NCBI RefSeq assembly: GCF_900110275.1
Contig: NZ_FODC01000005.1
Coordinates: 1-64,000 of the forward strand
Source: Duganella sp. CF517
GTDB taxonomy: Bacteria > Pseudomonadota > Gammaproteobacteria > Burkholderiales > Burkholderiaceae_D
Reading direction: 5' to 3'
Length of the DNA: 64,000 bases
Part shown: piece by piece, positions 50,096-58,295 of the stretch
Numbering within the stretch: position 1 is the first letter of the stretch
Layout: every line of letters starts with the position of its first letter
Translations under genes and position numbers: made by a program
The notes under the pieces: model-generated
What the model saw: the letters and a program-made list of their open reading frames with translations, nothing else
What the model was told of the DNA's origin: nothing
The model's database searches: none

Positions 50096-50521
50096 TTAGT
50101 TCCCTGACTGGATCGCCGCCATCATCCCTTTGATCTGGGCGTTGATCATGGTGACGCCGGCCTCGTAGCGGATGGCGTTGTCGGCGAACTGGTTGCGTTC
50201 GACGTCCATGTCGACCGTGTTGCCGTCGACGGCGCCCTGCACCACGCCGCGGTACAACAGCGGCGTGCCGTCGCCCAGCGTGCCACCGGTTTGCTGGGGG
50301 TTGGGGAAATGCTTGGCGGCGGTGGTCTTGAGCGTGGCGTTCGCGCTCGGGCTGGCCTTGTCCAGCGCGGCCTTGAGCGCGCTGCCGAAATCGACGTCGC
50401 GGGCCTTGTAATTGGGCGTATCGGCGTTGGCGATGTTGGACGCCAACACCGTCTGCCGCTGCGAGCGCAGGCTCAGAGCGGCTTCGTTAAAGCGCATGTA
50501 ATCGTCGAGTTTACCAAGCAT
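50096..50521 (-). CDS. flgB: Flagellar proximal rod protein FlgB
   Basis: A 141-aa protein with A-L-S-L-R-S-Q-R-Q-T-V-L-A-S-N-I-A-N-A-D-T-P-style N-terminus (Y-K-A-R-D-V-D-F) and the C-terminal Q-I-K-G-M-M-A-A-I-Q. It is first in the flgBCDEFGHIJ(KL) operon and divergent from flgA; the 173-bp intergenic region presumably carries both class-2 promoters. Confidence 0.97.
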   Translation of the reverse strand: MLGKLDDYMRFNEAALSLRSQRQTVLASNIANADTPNYKARDVDFGSALKAALDKASPSANATLKTTAAKHFPNPQQTGGTLGDGTPLLYRGVVQGAVDGNTVDMDVERNQFADNAIRYEAGVTMINAQIKGMMAAIQSGN

Positions 50522-50627
50522 GACAACCTCCGGATACCGCCCAAACAGTGGACGAACTTGTTATGACAGGATTCATCATACGGAGTTGCTCCAGTGAACC
50601 ATCGACAGAGAAGCACCCGCTTTTCCG

Positions 50628-50642
50628 CGCTATTCAAGCTTT
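50628..50642 (+). promoter_or_regulatory. Possible FlhDC half-site upstream of flgA/flgB
   Basis: CGCTATTC, AA, GCTTT fits the reverse FlhDC half-site pattern with two mismatches. It lies 53 bp before the flgA ATG and within the flgB-flgA divergent region. It resembles the motif before fliF. Weak on its own. Confidence 0.33.
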
Positions 50643-50694
50643 CAAGTCGGGGCCGCCGGACTATGATGGCAATATTGAAGGGGAAACCTACGCC

Positions 50695-51462
50695 ATGACA
50701 TCACGCCTCACACCCAAAGCACGTCCAGCCATCCGCCTGGCCGCCCTCGCTCTGTTGTCGGCGGCGGCAGCGGCCGCGCACGGCCAGCAGAATCCGGCCA
50801 ACCAGGCCGGCCAGCCGGCGCAGCCGCGCCAGGCCGCCTACCATGACCGCGCCGCCCTCAAGCGCACCGTGGAGGAGTTCCTGCAGGTGCAGACCGGCGG
50901 CCTGCCGGGCCAGGTGACGGTCGCCGTGGGCGCCATCGACCCGCGTATGAGCCTGGCCCCCTGCCCGGCGCCGCAAGCCTTTTTCATGCCCGGCGCGCGC
51001 GCCTGGGGCAAGACCACCGTCGGCGTGCGCTGTGCGACACCGTCGGCGTGGACGGTATATATTCAAGCCAGCGTGACGGTGATCGGCGAGTACGTCGCCA
51101 GCGCCGCGCCGCTGGCCCAGGGCCAGGCCATCGACGCCGGCCAGCTGGTGATGCTGAAGGGCGATTTGACAATGTTGCCGGCCGGGATAGCCACCGACAT
51201 CAGCCAGGTGGTCGGCCGCAGCAGCAATAGTTCGTTGCCGCCGGGCACACCGATGCGTATCGACACCCTGCGCACCAAGCCGGTGGTGCAATCCGGACAA
51301 CTGGTGCGGCTGGTGTCGAGCGGTTCGGGTTTCAGCGTGTCGGCCGAGGCGCGCGCCATGGGCACGGCGGGCGACGGTCAGGTGGTCCAAGTAAAAACTT
51401 CCGGTGGGCAACAAATCACCGGGATCGCCAAGGCGGGCGGACTGGTGGAGGTGGCGTTTTGA
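50695..51462 (+). CDS. flgA: Flagellar P-ring chaperone FlgA
   Basis: A 255-aa protein from ATG 50695; in-frame codons upstream lack a ribosome site and do not resemble FlgA. A signal peptide is at about 15-30 (A-A-A-A-H-G-Q). A SAF domain follows, with A-P-L-A-Q-G-Q-A-I-D-A-G-Q-L. The C-terminus reads V-Q-V-K-T-S-G-G-Q-Q-I-T-G-I-A. FlgA assists FlgI assembly into the P ring. It is divergent from flgB and precedes flgM. Confidence 0.94.
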   Translation: MTSRLTPKARPAIRLAALALLSAAAAAAHGQQNPANQAGQPAQPRQAAYHDRAALKRTVEEFLQVQTGGLPGQVTVAVGAIDPRMSLAPCPAPQAFFMPGARAWGKTTVGVRCATPSAWTVYIQASVTVIGEYVASAAPLAQGQAIDAGQLVMLKGDLTMLPAGIATDISQVVGRSSNSSLPPGTPMRIDTLRTKPVVQSGQLVRLVSSGSGFSVSAEARAMGTAGDGQVVQVKTSGGQQITGIAKAGGLVEVAF

Positions 51463-51493
51463 GCGAACGCCGGGTTCTGATGACGCGCGGGGC

Positions 51494-51520
51494 TAAAGTT
51501 TTCCCGGCGCGCGCCGTTAC
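51494..51520 (+). promoter_or_regulatory. Sigma-28 (FliA) promoter of flgMN
   Basis: TAAAGTTT (perfect), an 11-bp spacer and GCCGTTAC (6 of 8). It lies 49 bp before the flgM GTG, so the anti-sigma gene is under control of the sigma factor it inhibits. A GGGGC/GCCCC hairpin follows in the leader at about 51534-51548. Confidence 0.9.
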
Positions 51521-51568
51521 ATACTCAGATCCCGGGGCTTTAGGCCCCAACCAGAGAAGGATGATGCT

Positions 51569-51883
51569 GTGAAAATCAACGATACTTTAAAGAACACGAC
51601 CGGCTTGCCGGCGTCGAACGCGGCCCCCGCCTCGACCGCGCGCGGCGCGGACAAGGCGGCGCCGGCGCCGACCGCCACCAGTTCGGAAAGTGTGCGCCTG
51701 TCGCCCCAGGGCCAGGCCATGGCGGCCAGCGCGGCCGGCGGCAGCAGCGGCGTGTTCGACACCAAAAAGGTCGAGCGCATCAAGCTGGCCATCGCCGACG
51801 GCCAGTTCCAGGTCAACTCGGAAAAAGTAGCGGATGGCTTGCTCGATACGGTCAAGGATCTGCTGCACTCACGAAAGCGTTAG
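51569..51883 (+). CDS. flgM: Anti-sigma-28 factor FlgM
   Basis: A 104-aa protein starting at GTG 51569 behind AGAAGGATGATGCT; nearby ATGs are out of frame. The N-terminal half is Ala/Pro-rich and probably disordered. The C-terminal half has the FlgM helix region K-V-E-R-I-K-L-A-I-A-D-G-Q-F-Q-V-N and V-A-D-G-L-L-D. FlgM binds FliA until it is exported through the completed hook. flgN follows 7 bp later. Confidence 0.95.
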   Translation: MKINDTLKNTTGLPASNAAPASTARGADKAAPAPTATSSESVRLSPQGQAMAASAAGGSSGVFDTKKVERIKLAIADGQFQVNSEKVADGLLDTVKDLLHSRKR

Positions 51884-51890
51884 GATAGTC

Positions 51891-52361
51891 ATGTCAACCG
51901 TCACCCCGCTCAACAATCTGCGCGAAGAAGAGCAGATCATGGCCACGCTGCTGGAGCTGCTCAAGCAGGAGCAGCAATTGCTGGTGACGGCGGACACCGA
52001 CGGCCTGCCGGCCGTCACGGCGAAAAAAACCGCGCTGATCGCGCAGATGACGTTGTTGTCGGCCCAGCGCCACCGCGCGCTGGGCAAGGCCGGTTTTGCG
52101 GCCGAGGAGTCGGGCATGGAGGCGTGGATCGCCGCCAGCGCCGACGACCGGATCGCCCAGTCGTGGAAGCTGTTGCTCGAACACACGCGCGAGGCCAAGG
52201 AATTGAACCGCATCAACGGCATGCTGATCAATAAGCAGATGGGCCACACGCAGGGCGCGTTGCAAGCCTTGCAGCCATTGTCTTCCGGCGCGAACAACGT
52301 CTATAGCGCCAGCGGGATGTCGAGCACGATTCCGCGCAGCCGCGGCTTCTTGGCCGGCTGA
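51891..52361 (+). CDS. flgN: FlgN: chaperone for FlgK and FlgL
   Basis: A 156-aa helical protein from ATG 51891 (M-S-T-V-T-P-L-N-N-L), with L-L-K-Q-E-Q-Q-L-L-V near 25 and a C-terminal N-K-Q-M-G-H-T-Q-G-A-L-Q. FlgN delivers FlgK and FlgL to the export gate. It is recognised mainly by the flgM-flgN order, length and helical pattern. It is convergent with motD. Confidence 0.9.
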   Translation: MSTVTPLNNLREEEQIMATLLELLKQEQQLLVTADTDGLPAVTAKKTALIAQMTLLSAQRHRALGKAGFAAEESGMEAWIAASADDRIAQSWKLLLEHTREAKELNRINGMLINKQMGHTQGALQALQPLSSGANNVYSASGMSSTIPRSRGFLAG

Positions 52362-52437
52362 CCCCTCCCCTCATATCATGTCCTTTTGTTGCGGCGCGCC
52401 TTGATTGGCGCTGCGTGCGCTGCGTCGACGCGGGCAT

Positions 52438-52463
52438 GGCCGATTACGCCGCGCTAATCGGCC
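52438..52463. terminator. Bidirectional hairpin between flgN and motD
   Basis: A perfect 9-bp stem GGCCGATTA/TAATCGGCC with an 8-base loop lies in the 120-bp convergent gap between flgN and motD. There is no T tract on either side, so it may be a weak or Rho-assisted terminator. Confidence 0.5.
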
Positions 52464-52481
52464 GTGCGTGGTTCAGAAGAT

Positions 52482-53300
52482 TTATTGCGCCGGGGCCGGT
52501 GCCGGGGCCGGGGCCGGGGCCGTTGGCGCCACCGGCGTCGTCGGCAATTCGGTGACCGTGTCGGGGATGCCCGACAGGATGGTGACGGCCACGCGGCGGT
52601 TGCGCGCGCGGCCGATCGGGTCGTCGTTGGGCGCCACCGGCACGTTGGAGCTGAAGCCGACCGCCGTGAGCCGCGCCGGCGCCACGCCGGCGTCGATGAA
52701 CAGACGCACCACGCTGCTGGCGCGCACCGCCGACAATTCCCAGTTCGATGGATACAGCGAAGTGCTGATCGGCAGATTGTCGGTGTGGCCCTCCACCTGC
52801 ACGTTGTGGCTGTCGTCCTTGAGCAGCGCGGCGACCGCGCGCAACGCCTCGACCGAATCGGCGGTCAAGCGCGCCTCGGCCGGATCGAACAGCACGCTGG
52901 CGTTGATCTCGACGCTGACGCCGCGGCTGTTCTGCGTCACCCGCACCTTGCCCTCCTTGACCAGCGGCGCCAAGGTGGACAGCAGATCCTGCGCCAGCTT
53001 GGTCATCTGCTCCTTTTCCTTGCGCAGCATTTCGGTGCGGCGCTTCAGGCCCGGATTGGGGATCGGCAGGTTCTGCACCTGCGTGTTGATCGGCTCGGCC
53101 GAACCGGCGCCGCCGAAGGCGTCGCCGAGGGCGTCGGAGAACACCTTGTATTTGCCGATGTTGACCGAGGAGATGGCGTACATCACGACAAAGAACGCGA
53201 ACAGCAAGGTGATGAAGTCGGAGTAGGAAATCAGCCAGCGCTCGTGGTTCTCCACGTCGTCGTCGAACTTCCTGCGCGCGCGCCGGTACTGGTACTGCAC
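52482..53300 (-). CDS. motD: Flagellar motor stator protein MotD (MotB-like)
   Basis: A 272-aa MotB-family protein. The single TM segment follows W-L-I-S-Y-S-D-F-I-T-L-L-F-A-F-F, with the proton-relay Asp28. The C-terminal OmpA-like peptidoglycan-binding domain is at about 130-245 (V-E-G-H-T-D-N-L-P-I, N-W-E-L-S-A-V-R-A). The C-terminal tail is a run of Ala-Pro repeats (A-P-A-P-A-P-A-P-A-Q), encoded by GGGGCC-like repeats. The partner motC lies directly upstream in the operon, separated by 1 bp. Confidence 0.94.
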   Translation of the reverse strand: MQYQYRRARRKFDDDVENHERWLISYSDFITLLFAFFVVMYAISSVNIGKYKVFSDALGDAFGGAGSAEPINTQVQNLPIPNPGLKRRTEMLRKEKEQMTKLAQDLLSTLAPLVKEGKVRVTQNSRGVSVEINASVLFDPAEARLTADSVEALRAVAALLKDDSHNVQVEGHTDNLPISTSLYPSNWELSAVRASSVVRLFIDAGVAPARLTAVGFSSNVPVAPNDDPIGRARNRRVAVTILSGIPDTVTELPTTPVAPTAPAPAPAPAPAQ

Positions 53301-53301
53301 G

Positions 53302-54048
53302 TCAGTGCTCCCGCAGCAAGGTGGCGATGCGCTCGTCGATGACGCGCGAATGGTCGCCGGTGGCGATGTCGTAGAACACGGCGGCGGCGATCTCCTGCTG
53401 GTGCACCGCCTGCGTGACGATGGCCTTCAGCTTGTTGGCGACCGGGTAGAAGAACAGGTTGGCCAGCCCGACGCCGTAGATCGTCGAGACGAAGGCGACG
53501 GCGATGCCGGCGCCCAGCTTGCTGGGATCGGTGAGGTTTTCCATCACGTGGATCAGGCCCAGCACCGCGCCCAGGATGCCGATCGTCGGCGAGTAGCCGG
53601 CCGCCGATTCCCAGATCCGCACCGCCTGGCGCTCCTCGGTTTCGTAGGCGGTGATCTCGGTGTCGAGCAGGTGGCGCAGCTTGTCCGGATTGATGCCGTC
53701 GACGATCAGGCGCAAGCCCTTGGTGTTGAACTTGTCCTTGGAGGCGAGCATGTAGCGCTCCAGCGACAGCAGGCCGTCGCGGCGCGCGGCCAGGTTCCAG
53801 GCGCTGATGTCGCGCGCCAGCGCGGCGCGCGTGTCCTTGGGCGGCGCGAACACCAGCCGCAGCATCCGCACGCCGCGCATGAAGGTGCGGAATTTGGTCT
53901 GCAGCAGCACCGCGCCGACGGTGCCGATGACGACGATCGCGAAGGCGGCCGGCTGCAGCAGCGACGATAGTTTGCCGCCTTCGAGCGTCTGGCCGACGGC
54001 GACGCCGGCCAGCGCCAGCAGCACCCCGATTACACTGGCCCAGTCCAC
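53302..54048 (-). CDS. motC: Flagellar motor stator protein MotC (MotA-like)
   Basis: A 248-aa MotA-family protein with four TM helices. The conserved channel regions are G-Y-S-P-T-I-G-I-L-G-A-V-L-G-L-I-H-V-M and G-A-G-I-A-V-A-F-V-S-T-I-Y-G-V-G-L-A-N. Together with MotD it forms the stator. It overlaps the 3' end of fliA by 19 bp, so translation is likely coupled. Confidence 0.94.
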   Translation of the reverse strand: MDWASVIGVLLALAGVAVGQTLEGGKLSSLLQPAAFAIVVIGTVGAVLLQTKFRTFMRGVRMLRLVFAPPKDTRAALARDISAWNLAARRDGLLSLERYMLASKDKFNTKGLRLIVDGINPDKLRHLLDTEITAYETEERQAVRIWESAAGYSPTIGILGAVLGLIHVMENLTDPSKLGAGIAVAFVSTIYGVGLANLFFYPVANKLKAIVTQAVHQQEIAAAVFYDIATGDHSRVIDERIATLLREH

Positions 54049-54761
54049 GACTTCTCCCTGAGCGAGGCGCGCAGGCGCGCGACGGCCTGCGTATGCAATT
54101 GCGATACGCGCGATTCCGATACGCCCATCACGGCGCCGATTTCTTTCAAGTTGAGCTCCTCTTCATAGTACAGCCCCATCAGCATTTTTTCGCGCGGCGG
54201 CAGCGCGTCGATGGCGTCGATCACGGCCTGGCGGAAGTCGCCGTCGAGCAGCGAGCGCAGCGGGTCGCTCTCCTCGTCCGAGCAATAGCGGTCGAGGAAG
54301 CTGTCGTTGCCGTCGTCGTCGTGGAAATCCTCGTAGTACACCAGCTGGTGGCCGCCGCCGTCGGACAGCATCTCCTGGTAGTCGGCCAGCGACAGCTTGA
54401 GCATCTTGGCCACCTCCGACTCGGTCGGCGGATGGCCCAGGCGCTGCTGCAGCGTGCTCATCGCCGTTTCGATCTTGCGCATGTTCTGGCGCATCGAGCG
54501 CGGCAGCCAGTCGCTGTTGCGCAGTTCATCGAGCATGGCGCCACGGATGCGCAGCACCGCATAGGTCTCGAACTGGGCGCCATGGGTGTCCTCGTACCGG
54601 CTGATGGCGTCGAGCAGGCCGATCATCCCGGCTTGCACCAGATCGTCGACTTCGACGCTGGGCGGCAGTTTCGCCTTCATGTGATGGGCAAGGCGCTTGA
54701 CCAACGGCATATGCTCCGTCAGCAAAGAATTCTTGTCCGCTTTCCCTTTGACCGTGTACAT
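54030..54761 (-). CDS. fliA: RNA polymerase sigma-28 factor FliA
   Basis: A 243-aa sigma-70-family protein with region 2 (L-V-Q-A-G-M-I-G-L-L-D-A-I-S-R-Y, F-E-T-Y-A-V-L-R-I-R-G-A-M-L-D-E-L-R), region 3 and region 4 (L-P-P-R-E-K-M-L-M-G-L-Y-Y, L-K-E-I-G-A-V-M-G-V-S-E-S-R-V-S-Q). It directs transcription of late genes. Matching promoters lie in this window before fliC, fliD, flgM and flgK. It is followed by motC-motD in the same operon. Confidence 0.97.
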   Translation of the reverse strand: MYTVKGKADKNSLLTEHMPLVKRLAHHMKAKLPPSVEVDDLVQAGMIGLLDAISRYEDTHGAQFETYAVLRIRGAMLDELRNSDWLPRSMRQNMRKIETAMSTLQQRLGHPPTESEVAKMLKLSLADYQEMLSDGGGHQLVYYEDFHDDDGNDSFLDRYCSDEESDPLRSLLDGDFRQAVIDAIDALPPREKMLMGLYYEEELNLKEIGAVMGVSESRVSQLHTQAVARLRASLREKSWTGPV

Positions 54762-54852
54762 AGCCTGATGTTTGTATTCTTATTTATAGTTCATTGATAG
54801 TTAGCTATGCGCCAAGATCTTCGCCACGCCGCTGCCCGCGCCCCCGTTCCGC

Positions 54853-55659
54853 TCACAGCGAACGTGCGACCGACGGCGAACCGGCCAGCGCGAAGCGCCC
54901 CGCCAGTTGACGGAACGCGACCGAGGCGCCGGCCAGCGGAAAGGCGTCGACCACCGCGCGACCGAGGCGCGCGGCGCGCTGCAGGTATTCGTCGGCCGGC
55001 ACCGATCCCATCGAGACCAGGTTCACGGCCAGATAGCGGCTTGCCGCTTGCGCCATATTATCGTATACCACTTTTGCTTCCGATTCGGAAGCCCCGGTGA
55101 CCAGAATTCCGAACGGGCGGCGGCCCAGTTCCTGGTTCAGGCGCTTGATCATGCTGTAGGCGGCCTTGATCGAGGTGGCGCTGTTCGACACCTGCACCAC
55201 GATCTCGGAACTGGCCATGACCGGCACCGGGAAAGCCTCGCCGTCGAATTCGCCGTCGACGATGACGATGCCGGTCTGCTTGACCAGCACATCGAAAGCC
55301 TTGGCCAGGCGGCGCGTTTCATCGGGACCGCTGCGCAGCGCGCCGCGTGTCATCGACGCCACAGCGAAGCCCTGCGGCACCTGGTGGATCACCTGGTTGA
55401 GCGCGCACTCCTGGCGCGCCACATCGAGCAAACTGGCGCCGCCGTCGACGCCGAGGCGGGTGGCCACGCCGTGCGCGCTGGCGCAGGCGTCCATGATCAA
55501 CACGTCGTTGCCGGCGCGCGCCAGCGAGGCGCCCAGGTTGACCAGCATGGCGCCCTTGTCGTCCTGCGGCGTGGCCGACAGGAAGGTGACGATGCGGGGC
55601 TTGGGCCCCGCCAGCATGCGGCGCAGTCCCTCCGCCTGGTCGAAATCGAAATTAGCCAA
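54853..55659 (-). CDS. flhG: MinD-like flagellar number regulator FlhG (FleN) with degenerate P-loop
   Basis: A 268-aa ParA/MinD-family protein from TTG 55659, with AGG eight bases upstream and an 8-bp overlap with flhF. An ATG at 55695 would add 12 residues. The fold is clear: R-I-V-T-F-L-S, L-V-N-L-G-A-S-L-A-R-A-G-N-D-V-L-I-M-D-A-C, then V-I-V-D-G-E-F-D. The Walker A is not the usual KGGxGKT but S-A-T-P-Q-D-D-K-G-A, which lacks the signature Lys and the glycines. FlhG works with FlhF to set flagellar number and place. ATPase activity is doubtful. Confidence 0.85.
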   Translation of the reverse strand: MANFDFDQAEGLRRMLAGPKPRIVTFLSATPQDDKGAMLVNLGASLARAGNDVLIMDACASAHGVATRLGVDGGASLLDVARQECALNQVIHQVPQGFAVASMTRGALRSGPDETRRLAKAFDVLVKQTGIVIVDGEFDGEAFPVPVMASSEIVVQVSNSATSIKAAYSMIKRLNQELGRRPFGILVTGASESEAKVVYDNMAQAASRYLAVNLVSMGSVPADEYLQRAARLGRAVVDAFPLAGASVAFRQLAGRFALAGSPSVARSL

Positions 55660-57067
55660 GGTGCACCTCGCGCATCGACAGGTCGTTGCTGGCATTGGAC
55701 ATCAGCATCGGCAGTTCGGCATCGAGGTATTGGGTGCTGACGGCGTCGCGTTTCAATTTGAAAGCGCGGTCGATCAGGTAGGCCGGATCGGCCAGGTGCA
55801 GGTCTTCCGGCACGCGCTGGCCGTTCGAGACGTAGAACAGGTTGAGCTTCTGGCGGATGACGACATCGAGCACGTTGCCGATCGCCGCCGCCTCATCGAG
55901 CTTGGTCATGATGCAGCCGGCCAGGCCGCTGCCCTGGTAGGCGCGCACCACTTCGTTGAGCGTCTCCTGGGTGGCGGTGGCGTTGAGGCACAGCAGGCGC
56001 TTGACGTCCGAGCCGGCCCCTTGCAGCATCGAGACCTGTTCGGTCACCATCTGGTCGCGCTGGCTCACGCCGACGGTGTCGATCAACACCGTGTGCTTGT
56101 TGCGCAGCTCCTTGAGGGCGATGCGCAGGTCGGCTTCGTCCTTGACCGAGTGCACCATCACGCCGAGGATCTTGCCGTAGATGCGCAGCTGTTCGTGGGC
56201 GCCGATACGATAGGCGTCGGTGGTGATCAGCGCCAGCTTGTCCGGGCCGTGGCGCATCACGCAGCGCGCGGCCAGCTTGGCGGTGCTGGTGGTCTTGCCG
56301 ACGCCGGTCGGGCCGACCAGCGCGAACACGCCGCCCTGGTCGATCAGCGCGTCCTCGTTGGCCATGGCCGACAGGTTGCGGGTCAACACGGTTTTAATCC
56401 AGCGCATGCTGTCGGCGGCGTCGCGGTCGGCCGGCAGCTTTTCGATCAGGTAGCGCGCCAGGCTGGCCGAGAAACCGGCGGCCAGCATTTCGCGCAGCAC
56501 GGCGGCCTTTTGCGGCTCGCGCGCCTGGGTGCTGCCCCAGGCGATTTCGGCCAGCTGGGTTTCCATCATGCCGCGCATGGCGCGGATCTCGCCCATCATC
56601 ACCTGCATCTCGGCGGCGGCGTTCTGCTTGGCGCTGGCGACGGCCGAAGCGACCATCGCGGTGATCTGGTCGACGTCGAGCGACGGCGCGCGCGGCTGGG
56701 CCGGCGCCGACGGCGCGGCGGCCGCGGCGGCGGTCTTGCTGGCGTACGACGACGGCGAGGCGACGACGCGGCGCACCGGCTCGGCCGGCATCTCGCCGGC
56801 GCGGTTGTCGAAGCGCGGTTCCATGCGTTGTTCGAGGCGGCCCGCCGGCAGGCCCAGGCCCAGGTCCAGCGACGGCGCCGGTTCGGCCATCGGCGAATGC
56901 GGCGCCGGCGACGACAGCGACGCGGCGTCGTCGTTGGCCAGCGCGAGGATCTCGACGCCGCCGTCGGACTGGCGGTTCGACAGGATCACGGCGTCCGGGC
57001 CGAGCGATTCGCGCACCTTGCGCAACGCCTCGCGCGAAGTCGGCGCGCTGAATTTTTTGACGTTCAT
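55652..57067 (-). CDS. flhF: SRP-type GTPase FlhF
   Basis: A 471-aa protein with N-terminal M-N-V-K-K-F-S-A-P-T-S-R-E-A-L and an Ala/Pro-rich linker at about 75-140. The NG GTPase domain follows, with G-P-T-G-V-G-K-T-T-S-T-A-K-L-A near 250, T-T-D-A-Y-R-I-G-A, L-I-D-T-V-G and T-K-L-D-E-A. FlhF marks the site of flagellum assembly. The gene overlaps flhG. A 199-bp non-coding gap and a broken gene separate it from flhA. Confidence 0.96.
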   Translation of the reverse strand: MNVKKFSAPTSREALRKVRESLGPDAVILSNRQSDGGVEILALANDDAASLSSPAPHSPMAEPAPSLDLGLGLPAGRLEQRMEPRFDNRAGEMPAEPVRRVVASPSSYASKTAAAAAAPSAPAQPRAPSLDVDQITAMVASAVASAKQNAAAEMQVMMGEIRAMRGMMETQLAEIAWGSTQAREPQKAAVLREMLAAGFSASLARYLIEKLPADRDAADSMRWIKTVLTRNLSAMANEDALIDQGGVFALVGPTGVGKTTSTAKLAARCVMRHGPDKLALITTDAYRIGAHEQLRIYGKILGVMVHSVKDEADLRIALKELRNKHTVLIDTVGVSQRDQMVTEQVSMLQGAGSDVKRLLCLNATATQETLNEVVRAYQGSGLAGCIMTKLDEAAAIGNVLDVVIRQKLNLFYVSNGQRVPEDLHLADPAYLIDRAFKLKRDAVSTQYLDAELPMLMSNASNDLSMREVHLG

Positions 57068-57266
57068 GGCTGGCTCCCCGGGAACGGGGTGGCGCGTGCT
57101 TGCGAGGTAGGTGTGGCCATCATCGACTCCTGTAGCGTGAGTAGCGCGTCTTCCGGACGAGACGCTTTTCTACTCGGACAGTGCCATTATTGACGATGCA
57201 CTCAGGAAACGATCCGATGAACAAGGGCGGAAAGGGGCCGCATTTCCCCCCGGCCGTGGAGATTGC

Positions 57267-58240
57267 CTATTTATCAGCGAATACCTCGGACAAACTGCGG
57301 GCGGCAAGCACATTTTTAGTCCAGACGGTGAGCTGGTCGGCATCGGCCATTGCCAAACTGGCACGGCTCACCGCGTCGAGTTCGCCGAAGCGCTCGGTTA
57401 GCAACACCGCCAACATGTCGGCGAGCGCTTCGCGCCGTCCTTCTTGCCGTCCTTCTTGCCGTCCTTCTTGCCGCCCTAGTTGCCGTCCTTCTTTCCTGCC
57501 GATCTCCATGCCGATGCGTTCAATTGAAGACATGTAAGTCATGGTCGTTCTCCTTTCCCAGTGCAAGATGCCATGGCGCAGCCGGGCGTCCAGTTCCTGT
57601 GGCAGCGCCATGATCCAATCGATTACGCGATACAGGTTGATGATACGCTGACGATCCCAGTTCCGCTGATACAGTAGCTTGGTCAAACGCCACTTGGCGA
57701 TACATCGGCGACGCGCGTCCCGCTTGGTTTGCAACGCGAGCAAATGCGCGACGGTGACCAGCGCAAAAGGATTGTCCAGCGCTAGCAGCTCGTCCACGCG
57801 GTCGGAGTAATCTTGCAGCTTGACGACGGGGAAATCGATGCGCATCTCGCAACCGAGAAGCTTGTAAGAGAAGGCGCAGGGCCGCCAACGCCAACTGGCA
57901 TCGGTAAGCAACGCCAGGCTGGCAACGGGGCGCCGGTAACGACGCGGTAGTTGTAGACGAAAATGCGCTCGGCGAAATCCTTGTCGTGCCGCCCCTGTAC
58001 TTCCAGATGCACCAGCACCCATTGCTCGCCGCCGGTATGCAACTGGACGCGCACCAGCTTGTCGAGCACGCGTAGGCCGAGCTCGGCATCACGCGTCAGC
58101 GCGGCGAACTCCCGGTCGAGAAAGTCGGGCGGCCGCGACCAGTCGATCGCGGCGTGCGCCTGCGGAAAATAGAAGGCCATGAACTCGGGAAAGTGATGCG
58201 TGACCACTTCCTTCCACGGCGTGTCGTAGTCGTCGTCCAT
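57267..58240 (-). pseudogene. Frameshifted Rpn/YhgA-like (PD-(D/E)XK) nuclease-transposase family gene
   Basis: The 5' part starts at ATG 58240 with M-D-D-D-Y-D-T-P-W-K-E-V-V-T-H-H-F-P-E-F and keeps the family pattern to F-V-Y-N-Y-R at about 57945. The pattern then continues in another frame from R-Y-R-R-P-V-A-S-L-A-L-L-T-D to the stop at 57267. Comparison with the family pattern F-x-Y-N-Y-R-(I/V)-x-D-R-Y-R suggests that about 7 bp are missing near 57942. The C-terminus has a G-R-Q-E repeat tract and the usual final helix. It sits inside the flhA-flhF interval, so it looks like a mobile insertion that later decayed; a sequencing error is also possible. Confidence 0.8.
57434..57493. repeat. 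12-bp tandem repeats in the Rpn-like pseudogene
   Basis: Five tandem 12-bp units of GCCGTCCTTCTT (the fourth is altered to GCCGCCCTAGTT) encode the repeated G-R-Q-E tetrapeptides on the minus strand. Such tracts are common in this family and vary in copy number. Confidence 0.85.
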
Positions 58241-58295
58241 ACCGCAGTCTAGGCCGCCCGCACGAGCGACGATCCCGAACCGCTCAATCTTGCCG

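Noticed and set aside
50548..50694. Upstream extension of flgA to ATG 50548
   Set aside because: It adds 49 residues before a normal signal peptide and covers the regulatory region.
54762..54852. AT-rich gap before fliA as a sigma-28 promoter
   Set aside because: No paired elements with 11-bp spacing on the minus strand.
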